Part shown: positions 62,172 through 64,000 of the stretch, one piece after another | Layout: every line of letters begins with the position of its first letter | How positions within the stretch are numbered: the stretch's first letter is position 1 | DNA from: Flaccisagitta enflata | Lineage: Eukaryota; Chaetognatha; Sagittoidea; Aphragmophora | Reading direction: 5' to 3' | Assembly (NCBI GenBank): GCA_965153355.1 | Contig: OZ231128.1 | Coordinates: 20,832,001 to 20,896,000 of the forward strand | Length of the DNA stretch: 64,000 nt | The notes under the pieces: generated by a model | What the model saw: only the letters and a program-made list of their open reading frames with translations | Databases searched by the model: none | Told to the model about the DNA's origin: nothing | Made by a program: the position numbers and the translations under genes

Positions 62172-64000
62172 AAAAAACGTACAACTAAAGTCTCACCAAT
62201 GAGAATAAGCCCTGAATGTAAATAACCCTACAAATAACCGTCTTAAACCAAGCGATAGCCCGTATATCCCTCCAAACTCAAAATTAACCTTTATTTTTTA
62301 CCCAACATCTTCCCTTCTCCAAATGACGTCAACATCCAATCGCGATTTCTGAGTGCTCCCAATGAAGGCTGAAATGGGAAAATTATAGTTAGCTGAAAGG
62401 GAGTAGTTAACTCAATGCTTTTGATCAATATTGCTATGCTTATTTCCACCCCCCCCCTTATCCCCGATTTCTCCTTCTCTCCCAACTCTAACTGCTTTAC
62501 CCATGCTCGAGCCCTCCCCCTCCAATACAATAATTGCGCCGCATCCCCAGTGTGTTCTCTTCATCACGTGATCCCCCCCCCCCCGATTCCGAAAGTGGTA
62601 ACAACGACTATCAAGATGTGCATCTTCGACGACAACAACAATCCTGCAGGTGAAAGACATTACTAAATGAATTAGTAGAAAAACTCACTTTTCATTCACC
62701 AAATCTGAATGCCAGCGTGAATGGGAGCGAAATCGAGTGTATGAATTTAAAGAAAAAAAAAAGTGAACTGAAATTTGTTATTTTCTACATCGTTTGGTAG
62801 TAATTACCTAACATCTACAGAGTAATCGTTAGTCTACAGCGAAAATGCGTTATCCGACGTCACCCAGCTGGGTATCGAACCAATTGAATTGAAAAATAAT
62901 AACTTTTTAGCTTAGTAGTAGAAAAGAGGCAAATCTATGAAATGTGCAACAATTCCCTTAAAACAAAATGCGATTAGACGACGATTTGTGTAACAAAGGG
63001 ACTCTGCTGTGAAATCATAAATCTCTTCTCTCTCCCCTTGACACAACGACGAAGATGTGTAATACCACAAAACGCCAAATGCGCCAATTTTTATGTTTCC
63101 CGGATGTGCGATACTACGAGAGTGACAAATCAAACTGCCATTGTCGACGCTTTATTCGGCTGTCTCTCTCTCCTTCCGCCGCCCCCCCTCCCATCATTAT
63201 CCTTCAGCGTAAAACGACTGTGATCGCAACATTTCTAAAACGTCTTGTCCAATGATGTCGCCAAAACCCCGTCGTACATTTCTCCGAAATATTTCGTATT
63301 TCCGAATGTTCCCTCCACGCTTACCCCAAATGTCGATAACGAATAACTGCTTTGAAAATTCGTCAATAACATCGATTCAGAAACGACTGCTTTTATGTTA
63401 TTTATAACATAACCGACAATCTTTGAACTATCGCCATCGAAGTTATCAATGCATCGAAGCTCAATGCTTGTCTTCCGAGTTTGTTTTTCTCTCTTGGTAG
63501 TCTCGTCCCGAGACCAACAAGGAGACTAGGCAAGGAGGTGTGCGAGTGACGAACGTTGACATGATCTCTTTCCTCCCTCTTCTTCTCCTTTCCCCCCCTC
63601 CCTCACGTCTAGCTTCCATCTTCTTGTTCTCCCTCGCTCTCCTCTCCCCCCCCCCCCCACGCTACTCTTCCCCGTGTCAATGCCATTGTCTTCCATCATG
63701 AGAATCAGGTAAAAGGTGAATTAGGTGAATACCTTCGTCCCGAAGTGTACGCCGCCTTACTATGATAAGTTGCTTTTCTCAACGCTTAAGTTCTGCGCAA
63801 TGGATGTCGAGGACAGCCAACAATTAGGGAACTAAGCAGCGGCAAACCAGCAAGAAATGGAGTGAAAAAAAAGATGTCGTAATCTTTTAATCACCTTTGC
63901 TATACTAAATATGAATAAATACGATAAGTATTTGATTAATTTTCAATCAGAATTACTCGGAAACGCATTATTGCCTGATCCTGTGATTTTTTTTACGATG
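62172..64000. other. No gene recognised downstream of gag-like ORF
   Basis: Contains C-rich stretches near 62450, 62575, 63590 and 63650 and AT-rich DNA. No reverse transcriptase, integrase or MYCBP2 exon could be supported. Confidence 0.5.

Noticed and set aside
61758-62202. Overlapping Thr/Ala- and Val/Ile-rich frames at the gag-like 3' end
   Set aside because: Alternative frames of the RDN-encoding repeats; the main frame alone extends through the conserved gag region.

Overview
The window is animal nuclear DNA: spliced genes with GT-AG introns, very dense microsatellites (long GA, AC and TC runs), many short palindromic DNA transposons, and a Polinton/Maverick element. An invertebrate, perhaps an arthropod such as a crustacean, is my best guess from the repeat style and from the Ser/Ala/Gly/Gln-rich expansions in the host protein. 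No marker gene settles the species. A run of 10 N at 18927-18936 is an assembly join.

Layout. (1) About 1-7 kb: repeats, microsatellites and one hypothetical AT-hook ORF. (2) 7.0-14.3 kb, minus strand: four internal exons of an SLC37A4-like glucose-6-phosphate transporter, separated by repeat-filled introns. (3) 14.3-22 kb: a 15-bp minisatellite, dispersed repeats, the N gap and a degenerate tRNA-Ile-like sequence. (4) About 22.2-33.8 kb: a compact Polinton/Maverick (adintovirus-like) element. It carries the C-terminal part of a protein-primed family B DNA polymerase (plus strand, with spliceosomal introns), a minus-strand gene train (PC4-like protein, unknown Lys-rich protein, adenain-type protease, major capsid protein, basic core protein, penton-like protein, retroviral-type integrase, two conserved unknowns, packaging ATPase, small membrane protein, second PC4-like protein), and a divergent plus-strand cluster of three small genes. 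Neighbouring genes often overlap by 1-4 nt. (5) 34-37 kb: degenerate ATCACC repeats and GA microsatellites. (6) 37.25-59.18 kb, minus strand: 14 phase-consistent exons (10,116 coding nt, 3,372 codons) of the giant E3 ligase MYCBP2/Highwire/RPM-1, covering the second PHR region, filamin repeat, SH3-like repeats, zinc-binding motifs and DOC/APC10 region. Several introns hold TA-flanked palindromic MITEs. (7) 59-64 kb: an intact gag-like ORF with an Arg/Asn/Asp-rich tail, otherwise no recognised genes.

The most interesting items are: the near-complete Polinton with two PC4-like proteins, chained small genes and a polymerase intron that interrupts the catalytic Asp-Thr-Asp region; the absence of the RING-bearing C-terminal exons of MYCBP2 from the expected side, next to an assembly gap; and several apparently undescribed repeat families, including a roughly 140-210 bp hairpin-ended repeat present about 15-20 times.
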